NCBI RefSeq assembly: GCF_003966265.1
Contig: NZ_RXNV01000001.1
Coordinates: 744,001-808,000 of the forward strand
DNA length: 64,000 nt
Direction of reading: 5' to 3'
Source: Shewanella atlantica
GTDB taxonomy: Bacteria; Pseudomonadota; Gammaproteobacteria; Enterobacterales; Shewanellaceae
Within the stretch, counting starts at the first letter, position 1; each line of letters begins with the position of its first letter. The position numbers were made by a program, and so were the translations under genes. Under the pieces are notes generated by a model. That model saw only the letters and a program-made list of their open reading frames with translations, was not told the DNA's origin and searched no databases. Shown here piece after piece: positions 56,522-64,000 of the stretch.

Positions 56522-57979
56522 TTAACCAGATGTGACCTGAGCGAAACGTTGCGCCTTGTACTTAGGGTTCATCAGATTTTCTATAGAGAAGATCTCATCG
56601 AGTTGCTCTGGCGATAATAAGCCGCGCTCTAATACGACCTCACGTACACTCTTGCCGGTTTCGGCGCAGATTTTACCTATGATATCTCCCTCATGATGAC
56701 CAATAAATGGATTCAGATAGGTGATGATCCCGATGGAGTTAAGCACAAAATCCTGACACACCTGACGGTTCGCGGTGATCCCTTCGATACACTTACCTTT
56801 AAGCGTCACACAAGCATTTTCCAGCAATGACAAGGACTCAAACAGAGATTGACCGATAACGGGCTCCATCACATTCAACTGCAGTTGTCCCGCCTCCGCC
56901 GCCATGGTGACGGTGAGATCGTTACCGCATACCTTAAAGGCCACCTGATTCACCACCTCAGGGATAACCGGGTTCACTTTGGCAGGCATGATAGATGAGC
57001 CGGCCTGCATCTCTGGCAAGTTAATCTCATTTAAGCCGGTACGGGGTCCGGAGGATAACAGGCGAAGGTCATTACAGATCTTAGATAACTTAACCGCGAA
57101 TCGCTTCAGCGAACTGGACAACATCACATAGGCGCCACAATCTGAGGTCGCTTCGACTAAGTCTTCGGCAGGAACGAAGGGGTGACTGGTGATCTCGGCC
57201 AGCTTTTCGATGGCCAACTCTGAATACCCGGCAGGCGTATTCAAGCCGGTGCCAATCGCCGTGGCGCCTAAGTTGATCTCCAGCAGCAACTCCTGACAGC
57301 GCTTAATGCTCTTAATCTCTTCTCGCAACGTGATACCAAAGGCACGAAATTCCTGGCCTAAAGTCATAGGCACAGCGTCCTGCAACTGAGTACGGCCCAT
57401 CTTAAGCACATCACTAAACTCTTCAGACTTGGCCAGAAAAGCCTCAATGAGCAGAGTGAGCGCAGATAACACGGTATTAGTACGTTCAAACAGGGCAACA
57501 CGAAAGCCTGTGGGGTAGGCATCGTTAGTACTCTGACTCTTATTCACATGATCGTTAGGGTTAATATGTTGGTAATCTCCCTTCACATGCCCCATCTGCT
57601 CCAATGCAATGTTAGCGATCACTTCGTTGGTGTTCATATTCACCGATGTCCCGGCGCCGCCCTGAAAAGCGTCGATAGGAAACTGGTCGTAGAAGCGATC
57701 GCTGGCCAACAAGGTGTCACAGGCTCTGACAATAGCAGCGGCAATATCCTGAGAGATAGTACCTAACTGTCCATTGGCCATCGCGGCCGCCTTTTTAGTC
57801 TTTACCATGCCACGAACAAACTCGACACAATCACCAATCTTTTCATTGCTGATCTCGAAATTCTCCATCGCCCTTAAGGTATGGATCCCATAATAAGCGT
57901 CACTGGGGATAGATTTACTTCCCAATAAGTCGGTTTCTGAGCGTGTGTTTTCGGTGAGTTCTGGATACATTACCGTCAT
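56522..57979 (-). CDS. aspA: Aspartate ammonia-lyase AspA
   Basis: AspA splits aspartate to fumarate and ammonia, feeding fumarate respiration under anaerobiosis. The 485-residue product aligns end to end with E. coli AspA (478): [71 protein letters not shown] and the superfamily signature [14 protein letters not shown] 57979 is used; a second ATG three codons on is equally placed, with no strong Shine-Dalgarno for either. Confidence 0.96.
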   Translation of the reverse strand: MTVMYPELTENTRSETDLLGSKSIPSDAYYGIHTLRAMENFEISNEKIGDCVEFVRGMVKTKKAAAMANGQLGTISQDIAAAIVRACDTLLASDRFYDQFPIDAFQGGAGTSVNMNTNEVIANIALEQMGHVKGDYQHINPNDHVNKSQSTNDAYPTGFRVALFERTNTVLSALTLLIEAFLAKSEEFSDVLKMGRTQLQDAVPMTLGQEFRAFGITLREEIKSIKRCQELLLEINLGATAIGTGLNTPAGYSELAIEKLAEITSHPFVPAEDLVEATSDCGAYVMLSSSLKRFAVKLSKICNDLRLLSSGPRTGLNEINLPEMQAGSSIMPAKVNPVIPEVVNQVAFKVCGNDLTVTMAAEAGQLQLNVMEPVIGQSLFESLSLLENACVTLKGKCIEGITANRQVCQDFVLNSIGIITYLNPFIGHHEGDIIGKICAETGKSVREVVLERGLLSPEQLDEIFSIENLMNPKYKAQRFAQVTSG

Positions 57980-58303
57980 TGATTAGTTCTACTTTTTAAT
58001 TGCGATAAGAAAATCTGAGGTACTGTTTATACATGAGTCATGGCGGGCACTTCAAGGGGAAAACAGCTAAAGATTGGGCTTTTTCAGAATAATACTAATC
58101 CAGTTAAATTTCTGCCCCTTCGGCGGAAATTTAACGCTCTGAAGGCTATGGGAAATTGGAAAATAGCGAGCCCCCTAATAGACTCGATAGAGAAAAATAT
58201 AGATAAGCAAGATATCAAGCAGATTAGACGCCCGGATCATTTCAGTATGATGACGTCTAGGTTAAATTTAGTGTTCCAGGAATCGAGCCGATATTCCCAC
58301 CGC
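57980..58303. other. Structured gap upstream of aspA
   Basis: The region contains two hairpins. One is a 10-bp stem GTTAAATTTC/GAAATTTAAC at 58103-58135 with a GC-rich top. The other is an imperfect stem TAGACG/CGTCTA enclosing GATCAT/ATGAT at about 58225-58262. A plus-strand frame (58040-58348) runs through both but looks incidental. The first hairpin has the feel of a dispersed intergenic repeat. Confidence 0.45.
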
Positions 58304-58810
58304 CTAATTCATCTTGTACCGATTCAGCAGTGTCTTCAATTTAGCTAGTTGCTCGCCCTCCATCATACCTATCGGGATCTTAACCGGCTTGCCCGCAGTG
58401 AAGGTAAGAATATAGGTCTCGGAGCTTGAATCTGAATATGACTTTAGCTCGACCTGTTTCAGATCGGCGAGTGTCGATACCATAGGCGCCCCTATGATAC
58501 GGGTTCGTACTATTTGGGTCTCGTCAAAGTAGAGTCGGTGAGTTCGGTTTTGTACCGCAATGACAACACATAGGACAAAGAAAGCCGCAAACCCCAGGTG
58601 TCCAATGACACTATTGGGAGGATCGACAAAAGTTTGTGCCAGCAATATCAAGGCGACTATAGATGCGAACCAGGTGATCCCGGAAACAAAGTGAGACATA
58701 GTCACAAGGTCTAAGCCGGAGTATTTCTCATCGTGCTCTTTAATGTATTTCCGCTCCAGATAGATAACCAGCACCAGAGCCAGAGGTATTAAAATATAGA
58801 AAAATTGCAC
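58304..58810 (-). CDS. Small membrane protein, function unknown
   Basis: The product is 168 residues from GTG 58810, which has GGAG six bases upstream; the longer frame to 58867 adds an unlikely N-terminus. It has helices at about 3-18, 40-60 and 68-85. A soluble C-terminal part (LYFDETQIVRTRIIGAPMVSTLADLKQVELKSYSDSSSETYILTFTAGKPVKIPIGMMEG) resembles the PH-like domain that follows membrane helices in several bacterial families. I cannot name the family. Confidence 0.72.
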   Translation of the reverse strand: MQFFYILIPLALVLVIYLERKYIKEHDEKYSGLDLVTMSHFVSGITWFASIVALILLAQTFVDPPNSVIGHLGFAAFFVLCVVIAVQNRTHRLYFDETQIVRTRIIGAPMVSTLADLKQVELKSYSDSSSETYILTFTAGKPVKIPIGMMEGEQLAKLKTLLNRYKMN

Positions 58811-58912
58811 AAGACACTCCTTCCTCGTTCTCAACAATAAGTGCCACCCTGACCTGTCGCACTGCATTTAGCACCAGAGTAAACAGTCTAAACCAAAGAC
58901 CTCAGCTACAGT

Positions 58913-59131
58913 TTAACTTAAGAGGCGCACATGAGGATGACTTTCACTGGCATGCTCGTGAAAGATATCATCTAAATAGATAGCTAACTCATCTTGTTTC
59001 AAATGAGGCGGGATCACAACATCAAACACTCGGGTTCGCATTCCCATCCCCGAATCGACAAACAGCAACCACTGCTCATCTTCTCGTCGCACGGACATAT
59101 TCTTACCAAAAACATCAAATTTAATAAACAT
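58913..59131 (-). CDS. Small conserved hypothetical protein (DUF7661-like)
   Basis: The 72-residue protein from ATG 59131 (AGGAA eight bases upstream) reads MFIKFDVFGKNMSVRR, then DVVIPPHLKQDELAIYLDDIFHEHAS. The FDVFG-x-x-M-x-V-x-R start and DVVIP...DIFHE end recur in small proteins of marine gammaproteobacteria, as I recall the family; no function is known. An upstream in-frame extension to 59167 is less likely. Confidence 0.7.
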   Translation of the reverse strand: MFIKFDVFGKNMSVRREDEQWLLFVDSGMGMRTRVFDVVIPPHLKQDELAIYLDDIFHEHASESHPHVRLLS

Positions 59132-59435
59132 CGCGGCGTTCCTTACCTTTAGGCTATAAACCATCACTCATTGACAGTAATCTCGCTTATACCTTGCTCA
59201 TGCAAGAAAACCATCAAGATAGGGTAAAAATCATACAGAGTCACGGAGTTCGAGGGAGACTTAATAAAAATACTCAACGAAGATTAACATTCACGGTCTG
59301 TCATACTGCATTTGCAAACTCTACTTAAAGCAACATTTCACTCATGCCAGCTTAAAGTGATTTAGTATTAAACACATCCAATCGAATGCCCTATATCAGA
59401 GCTGCCTCACAGCCATTTATTCATCCAAATGAGTC
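59132..59435. other. Gap between the small gene and the pyrB relic
   Basis: About 300 bases show no gene, hairpin or repeat. They may include unrecognisable remains of the 5' half of pyrB. Confidence 0.35.
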
Positions 59436-59918
59436 ATGGTATGAGGCTAGAAGTTAGGCCCTACGGTCATTCACTCTCTCGTTTGCTATATATGTATAAA
59501 GATTTGAGTTTTACTCCTGTTTCGCCTAAACAGTTGTCAATGCCTGACTATGTGATCGGTGACATTGAAAATGCTGGGCAAAAGATCACAATAACAAACC
59601 AACTTGAAGACAATTTAGATCAGACTGATATACTCTACCTGACTCGCATTCAGGAAGAGCGATTTCCTTCATAAGAAAAGCGAACAAGTATCGCGGTAAA
59701 TATCGTCTCAATCGCAATATTTACCACAGCATTGCAAGTCAAACACTGTGATCATGCATCTGCTACCTAGAGACTCGCGCAAGCAAGCCAATGAACTGGA
59801 CAATGACCTTAATAGTCATCCTAATTTGGCCATCTTTAGATTGGCAGATAACAGACTTTTGATCTGCATGGCGCTGTTTGCACTGACACTCGGAGTTGAC
59901 GCGCAACTCAAACTGTAA
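59436..59918 (+). pseudogene. pyrB: Decayed aspartate carbamoyltransferase catalytic gene (pyrB relic, C-terminal half)
   Basis: Translating with frame changes recovers PyrB sequence: MVxGxKLGPTV (59436-59468, with two stops where MVGDLKFGRTV is expected). A 1-base deletion then leads to HSLSRLLYMYKDLSFTPVSPK, LSMPDYVIGDIENAGQKITI, and LDQTDILYLTRIQEERFPS up to TAA at 59672 (a Gln codon in intact genes). After another shift come NKYRGKYRLNRNIYHSIASQ, then VIMHLLPRDSRKQANELDNDLNSHPNLAIF and LADNRLLICMALFALTLGVDAQLKL to TAA 59918. ATCase commits carbamoyl phosphate to pyrimidine synthesis. The N-terminal carbamoyl-phosphate domain is missing. In S. oneidensis pyrB lies beside hemL, so this is a gene lost in place. 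Confidence 0.9.
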
Positions 59919-59986
59919 GAGTGTCCGGTTAATTGATATTCACGAAAAGCCGATTTTAATTTGGCGACTGACTTTAAGGATTAATA

Positions 59987-61273
59987 ATGACCCGTTCCGA
60001 CACCCTATTTGAACAGGCTAAAAAAACCATCCCAGGTGGTGTTAACTCACCAGTACGTGCATTCAACGGTGTAGGTGGTTCACCACGCTTCATCGAAAAA
60101 GCTGATGGCGCATATATCTATGACGCCGACGGTAAAGCCTACATCGACTACGTTGGCTCTTGGGGCCCTATGATCTTAGGTCATAATCACCCTAAAATTC
60201 GTGAAGCGGTTTTAAAAGCTGTTGAAAATGGCCTTTCATTTGGCGCCCCGACTGAACTTGAAGTCACCATGGCTGAAAAAGTCATCGAGATGGTACCTTC
60301 GATGGAGCAGGTCCGTATGGTAAGCTCAGGTACTGAAGCGACCATGAGTGCGATTCGTCTGGCACGTGGTTTCACCAGCCGTGACAAAATCCTTAAGTTT
60401 GAAGGCTGTTACCACGGCCACGCTGACTGTCTATTGGTTAAAGCCGGTTCTGGCGCACTAACCTTAGGTCAGCCAAGCTCTCCCGGTATTCCGGAAGATT
60501 TTGCTAAGCACACGCTAACCGCTACTTATAACAACCTCGAGTCAGTTAAGGAGCTGTTTGAACAGTACCCTGAAGAGATCTCTTGTATCATTCTTGAGCC
60601 CGTTGCCGGCAACATGAACTGCATTCCACCGGTAGAAGGTTTCCTCGAAGGCCTTCGTGCTATCTGTGATCAGTACGGCGCATTGATGATTATCGATGAA
60701 GTGATGACTGGATTCCGCGTATCTAAGAGCGGTGCTCAGGGTCACTATGGCGTAACTCCTGACTTGACTACCCTTGGTAAGGTGATCGGTGGCGGCATGC
60801 CAGTAGGCGCTTTCGGTGGCCGTAAAGATGTAATGCAGTTTATCGCACCAACAGGTCCTGTATACCAGGCTGGTACGCTATCGGGTAACCCAATCGCCAT
60901 GTCGGCGGGTCTTGCTCAGATGGATGCACTTTGTGAAGAAGGCGTTTACGAAGAGTTAGCGGCTAAGACTAAGCGTATCGCAGAAGGCTTCAAGGCTGCG
61001 GCGAATAAGCACGGCATCCCAATGTCAATTAACTACGTTGGCGGTATGTTCGGATTCTTCTTCACCGAACAGGAAAAAGTAACCTCGTTTGAGCAAGTCA
61101 CTAAGTGCGATGCAGACAAGTTCCCAATCTTCTATCACGGCATGTTAGATGAAGGTGTATACCTTGCTCCTAGTGCCTATGAAGCAGGTTTCCTCTCTAT
61201 GGCCCATGGTGAGAAAGAGCTTGAAGAGACACTAGCGGCAGCCGAACGCGTATTTGCTAAAATGGCTAAGTAA
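59987..61273 (+). CDS. hemL: Glutamate-1-semialdehyde 2,1-aminomutase HemL
   Basis: HemL converts glutamate-1-semialdehyde to 5-aminolevulinate, the C5 pathway entry to heme. The 428-residue PLP enzyme (E. coli 426) shows [14 protein letters not shown] at the N-terminus, [16 protein letters not shown] (PLP phosphate), [13 protein letters not shown] and the PLP lysine in [18 protein letters not shown] near residue 265. The C-terminus [21 protein letters not shown] is intact, but the coding tail and the following terminator are repeated twice more downstream as non-coding copies. It is preceded by a decayed pyrB. Confidence 0.97.
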   Translation: MTRSDTLFEQAKKTIPGGVNSPVRAFNGVGGSPRFIEKADGAYIYDADGKAYIDYVGSWGPMILGHNHPKIREAVLKAVENGLSFGAPTELEVTMAEKVIEMVPSMEQVRMVSSGTEATMSAIRLARGFTSRDKILKFEGCYHGHADCLLVKAGSGALTLGQPSSPGIPEDFAKHTLTATYNNLESVKELFEQYPEEISCIILEPVAGNMNCIPPVEGFLEGLRAICDQYGALMIIDEVMTGFRVSKSGAQGHYGVTPDLTTLGKVIGGGMPVGAFGGRKDVMQFIAPTGPVYQAGTLSGNPIAMSAGLAQMDALCEEGVYEELAAKTKRIAEGFKAAANKHGIPMSINYVGGMFGFFFTEQEKVTSFEQVTKCDADKFPIFYHGMLDEGVYLAPSAYEAGFLSMAHGEKELEETLAAAERVFAKMAK

Positions 61274-61761
61274 CTGAAAAGTAATTAATGATTGTCAGTA
61301 TCCTGACAAAAGTTGATTAATTAAAGGGATGCCTTTGGTGTCCTTTTTTATTGCCTGTTCCTTGTTGCCTGAGCCTTGCAGGCAGAAGCAGGCTTCCCCT
61401 ATCTTTAAGCCCATGGTGAGAAAGAGCTGGAAGAAACATTAGCGGCAGCCGAGCGTGTGTTTGCAAAAATGGCTAAGCAACTGAAAAGTAATTAATGATT
61501 GTCAGCATCCTGACAAAAGTTGATTAATTAAAGGGACGCCTCTGGTGTCCTTTTTTATTGCCAGTTCCTTGTTGCCTGAGCCTTGCTGGCAGAAGCAGGC
61601 TTCCCCTATCTATAAGCCCATGGTGAGAAAGAGCTGGAAGAAACATTAGCGGCAGCCGAGCCGTGTATTCGCTAAGATGGCTAAATAACTGAACAATAGT
61701 TATTGTCAGTTGACTGACAATATGTGACTAAAAAGGATGCCTTTGGTATCCTTTTTTATTA
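61181..61761 (+). repeat. Three tandem copies of the hemL 3' end plus terminator (period about 207 bp)
   Basis: Copy A (61181-61384) is the genuine end of hemL. Copies B (61385-61591) and C (61592-61761) each repeat the codons from EAGF through [21 protein letters not shown], the small hairpin TTGTCAG...CTGACAA and the T-rich terminator. Differences between A and B inside the 21-residue tail are all synonymous (for example ctt/ctg, cgc/cgt, gta/gtg) until the stop, which is CAA in B. Copy C has one extra base at 61661 and otherwise synonymous codons ending in TAA. Confidence 0.92.
61330..61350 (+). terminator. Terminator of hemL (copy A)
   Basis: GGATGCC-TTT-GGTGTCC followed by six T. Equivalent hairpins end copies B (GGACGCC/GGTGTCC) and C (GGATGCC/GGTATCC); the variable pair is T-G, C-G and T-A respectively, so pairing is kept. 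Confidence 0.8.
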
Positions 61762-61972
61762 CCTTCATTTTCTGACATTCGATCACCCACCCCCAGCGCC
61801 CGCGCAAGCCGAGGTCACACTTTTATTTAAAACAAGACGTAGTTAACACTTGTTTTATCAATTACTCTATGGCCTAATCCGCTGCGTTATCACACCAAGC
61901 TTAATCAAGTCTTAATTTTAGTCACTGTTTGCCTTGCGGGGTAAACGATTAATCTGCTGTAGGAACTGATCT

Positions 61973-63220
61973 ATGCTCTACCTATTCCTGATCTCGCTCG
62001 CCGTTTTAGCCCTGTTAAGTATCATATTTGAAGAAGTTACCCATCTGAATAAAGCCAAGACCACGCTTTTTTTTGGTTGTATCTCTTGGGTGGTCTTGTT
62101 TATGAGTGCCGGAGACCCCGCTCATGAAAAAATCGTCGAAGCTGAACTCAACGAAAACTTATTGGAGATAGCTACCCTTTGGTTGTTTCTGATGTCGACA
62201 ATGACGTTCGTTGCCTACCTCAATGCCAAAGGCATGATTCAGATCTTAGTGCAGAAGCTATTCCCTCAGAAAGTATCGGTGAGAGTATTGATGCTGCAGG
62301 TGGCCCTGTTCGCGCTGGTCCTATCAGCCATTTGCGACAACGTCACTGCAACCCTGGTATCACTGGGCTTGTTAACCACATTCAAACTCGATAGTCAGAT
62401 CCGCCGTCGTATGGCAGTACTTATCATCTTTGCCGTTAACTCCGGCGGAGTGGCATTAATTACCGGTGATGTCACCACCTTGATGATCTTCCTCGGCGGA
62501 CATGTTCAGATGTCTGAGCTGCTGTTGCTATTCATCCCGGCAGCCGTCAGTGTCATGTTATTAGCCGTGCTATTTTCAATGAAGGCCGAAGGCCATGTCA
62601 GCACGACACCTATAAAGAGAGAATATCAGAGAGTCGATGTGGTGATTGCGGCGATTTTTTTCTCAACCATTATTGCAACCATGGCATTAAACGTACTCTT
62701 TAGCGTTCCACCTGTGCTGACATTTTTGACCGGGCTCTCTGTGATGTTCCTCGTCGGACATAACTCCCGAAGCAATAAAGAGGAGTTACAGATCCTTGAA
62801 TACATACGTCAGGTCGAGTACGACACCCTGCTCTTCTTCCTCGGAATACTCCTGTTGGTAGGCATGCTAAAAGAGATTGGAACCTTAGACCTACTTACTC
62901 AGGTCTATGCTCAGTTCGATCCTAACATTTCAAACTTTGTTACCGGTATTGGCTCGGCGCTACTGGATAACGTGCCACTGACCGCGGCGCTGCTGAAGGC
63001 TGAGCCAATACTCAATACCCCGGAGTGGCTGGGGCTGACTTATTCAGTTGGCGTCGGAGGCTCTCTGTTGGTGATAGGTTCGGCGGCGGGGATCATCGCT
63101 ATGAGTAAGGTAAAAGAACTGACGTTTGTCAGCTACCTTAAGTATGTCCCTGCACTTTTGCTGTGTTATAGCTTAGGCTACGGCTTAACCCTGCTACTGG
63201 CATATCACTTCTATGGATAG
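61973..63220 (+). CDS. nhaD: Na+/H+ antiporter, NhaD family
   Basis: The 415-residue inner-membrane protein has about eleven hydrophobic helices. It opens with LYLFLISLAVLALLSIIFEEVTHLNKAKTTLFFG and contains ALVLSAICDNVTATLVSLGLLTTF and GSALLDNVPLTAALLKA, paired segments with conserved D-N-x-x-x-T of the NhaD/ArsB ion-transporter superfamily. NhaD exchanges sodium or lithium for protons and is common in marine and alkaliphilic bacteria. It is the second sodium antiporter in the window (with nhaA). A heptamer repeat array follows its stop by ten bases. Confidence 0.92.
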   Translation: MLYLFLISLAVLALLSIIFEEVTHLNKAKTTLFFGCISWVVLFMSAGDPAHEKIVEAELNENLLEIATLWLFLMSTMTFVAYLNAKGMIQILVQKLFPQKVSVRVLMLQVALFALVLSAICDNVTATLVSLGLLTTFKLDSQIRRRMAVLIIFAVNSGGVALITGDVTTLMIFLGGHVQMSELLLLFIPAAVSVMLLAVLFSMKAEGHVSTTPIKREYQRVDVVIAAIFFSTIIATMALNVLFSVPPVLTFLTGLSVMFLVGHNSRSNKEELQILEYIRQVEYDTLLFFLGILLLVGMLKEIGTLDLLTQVYAQFDPNISNFVTGIGSALLDNVPLTAALLKAEPILNTPEWLGLTYSVGVGGSLLVIGSAAGIIAMSKVKELTFVSYLKYVPALLLCYSLGYGLTLLLAYHFYG

Positions 63221-63229
63221 AGGTGTGAA

Positions 63230-63276
63230 CTATAAGCTATAAGCTATAAGCTATGAGGTTTGAGGTTTGAGGTTTG
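63230..63276. repeat. Heptamer tandem array after nhaD
   Basis: CTATAAG is repeated three times (63230-63250), followed by the transitional CTATGAG, two GTTTGAG and a partial copy. All units are seven bases, so the array drifts from one heptamer to another by point changes. Confidence 0.85.
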
Positions 63277-63313
63277 GTAACTGAAACTAAGATATCAAAC
63301 CTCGTAATCGCTT

Positions 63314-64000
63314 CTAGATAGCTGGTACCTTAAACCGGGTACCTTCAATCGCCAGCACCACATCTCTGGGACGTATCTCAATAACCTCTAACTTACCACC
63401 AATCATATCGCCTTGTTGTAACTCGGCGCCATCGACATTAAGCCAACGATTATTCGGATCGCTTGCATAAACATGAGCATTAATATTAAATTCCGGCACT
63501 TGCAGTTGTAACCCCGCCGGTAACTGACCATATTTAGGTAAATCATCCGCTTTTGGGGTAGGAATAGGGTCGAGTTTAGGCTCTGTCACCGGGCTGGCGA
63601 CAGACTTTTCTACTTCAACCTCTTTAAGCGCCGCTTCAAATGCCGCTAATAAGTTATTCTTACTCTGGTACTGCTCCTTCTTCTCAGGGGCATCTGACTG
63701 AACGGGAGCCTTATTCATTCCTAGTTCAGAAGCAGCCGCATCCACCTGATACTTCAGCGCATCGAGCACCTCTTGCCCTCTGTGGTTACTATTCGCACCT
63801 AATATTATCGGCTCTTCAGCCACAGATGAAGATTCCCTTTCAGGGTTCAGTTGAGTCACCTCGACAGCGCTAACCTTTTCCTGCTGTACTCTTCTTTGTT
63901 GTACCGTTCCTTGTTGCACAGGTACGGCCTTAGGGTAACGACTCTCAACAGCGACAAGCTTGGTCGGAAGCGCCATAGCTAACGGCAGGGCAACCTTTCC
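63314..64000 (-). CDS. gspB: Type II secretion GspB/ExeB-like protein (5' end beyond window)
   Basis: The visible 228 codons run open to the right edge, where GKVALPLAMALPTKLVAV looks like the end of a membrane segment, so the true start is outside. A Gln/Pro-rich periplasmic linker (residues PVQQGTVQQRRVQQEK onward) leads to the diagnostic C-terminal domain: YGQLPAGLQLQVPEFNINAHVYASDPNNRWLNVDGAELQQGDMIGG then VLAIEGTRFKVPA. GspB works with the ATPase GspA to help insert secretin multimers through peptidoglycan for type II secretion. The partner gspA is expected just beyond the edge, by analogy with exeAB. Confidence 0.85.
   Translation of the reverse strand, partial: GKVALPLAMALPTKLVAVESRYPKAVPVQQGTVQQRRVQQEKVSAVEVTQLNPERESSSVAEEPIILGANSNHRGQEVLDALKYQVDAAASELGMNKAPVQSDAPEKKEQYQSKNNLLAAFEAALKEVEVEKSVASPVTEPKLDPIPTPKADDLPKYGQLPAGLQLQVPEFNINAHVYASDPNNRWLNVDGAELQQGDMIGGKLEVIEIRPRDVVLAIEGTRFKVPAI

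Noticed and set aside
58040..58348. 102-codon plus-strand frame upstream of aspA
   Set aside because: It runs through two hairpins and overlaps the 3' end of the opposite gene; no homology recognised.
61409..61700. Extra small genes in the hemL tail copies
   Set aside because: They lack a start and catalytic parts; they are 3' fragments of hemL followed by terminators.

Overview
The window is a gammaproteobacterial chromosome segment that most resembles marine Shewanella. The run gltB-gltD, yhcC, hptA, oxyR, cyaC, mutH, rppH, ptsP, thyA, nhaA is Shewanella-like in content and order. So are the HptA phosphotransfer protein, the membrane class III adenylate cyclase CyaC, and the tyrS/mepM/anmK/erpA and hemL neighbourhoods. 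I see no rRNA, tRNA, CRISPR array, prophage or intact insertion sequence.

Layout. (1) 1-4400: sodium/proton antiport (nhaA, a small exported protein, nhaR), thyA and a TauE-type permease. (2) 4400-13270: ptsP-rppH, then a 0.7-kb gene-free region full of DnaA boxes, mutH, cyaC, oxyR, hptA and yhcC. (3) 13270-19280: glutamate synthase gltBD. (4) 19450-24210: a nucleoside/ribose module (a DeoR-HTH/ribokinase fusion and a nucleoside hydrolase) split by an accessory stretch, which holds two inverted copies of a ~130-bp foldback element, an orphan ORF and a sugar O-acetyltransferase. (5) 24730-30825: a choline-to-betaine operon betI-betB-betA with a short divergent BCCT-like transporter and a TIGR02001-type outer-membrane protein. 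(6) 30890-35860: a CHASE3-GGDEF cyclase, mtnN, a CbiB-like protein and a coupled trio (DUF2721, TRIC channel, NTF2-like). (7) 36040-41840: peptide transporter, tyrS, mepM, anmK. (8) 41880-51260: a membrane-bound CadC-like regulator divergent from a TonB receptor, S9 peptidase and alkaline phosphatase, which looks like a nutrient-scavenging insert. (9) 51520-58810: small proteins, erpA, a Clc channel, a quinone reductase-like flavoprotein, aspA. (10) 58910-64000: a decayed pyrB, hemL with a triplicated 3' end, nhaD and the C-terminal part of gspB.

The most interesting non-genic structures are the DnaA-box cluster between rppH and mutH, which matches the genomic position of E. coli DARS2; three diverged but synonymous hemL tails in tandem; the pyrB relic; and the paired foldback elements. 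The 3' ends of gltD, tyrS and hemL all carry tandem duplications that run through the stop codon. Start codons were re-chosen from Shine-Dalgarno position and family alignment for nhaA, rppH, mutH, oxyR, maa, the nucleoside hydrolase, the POT transporter, mepM, the S9 peptidase and several small genes. All family assignments come from reading the translations, not from database searches.
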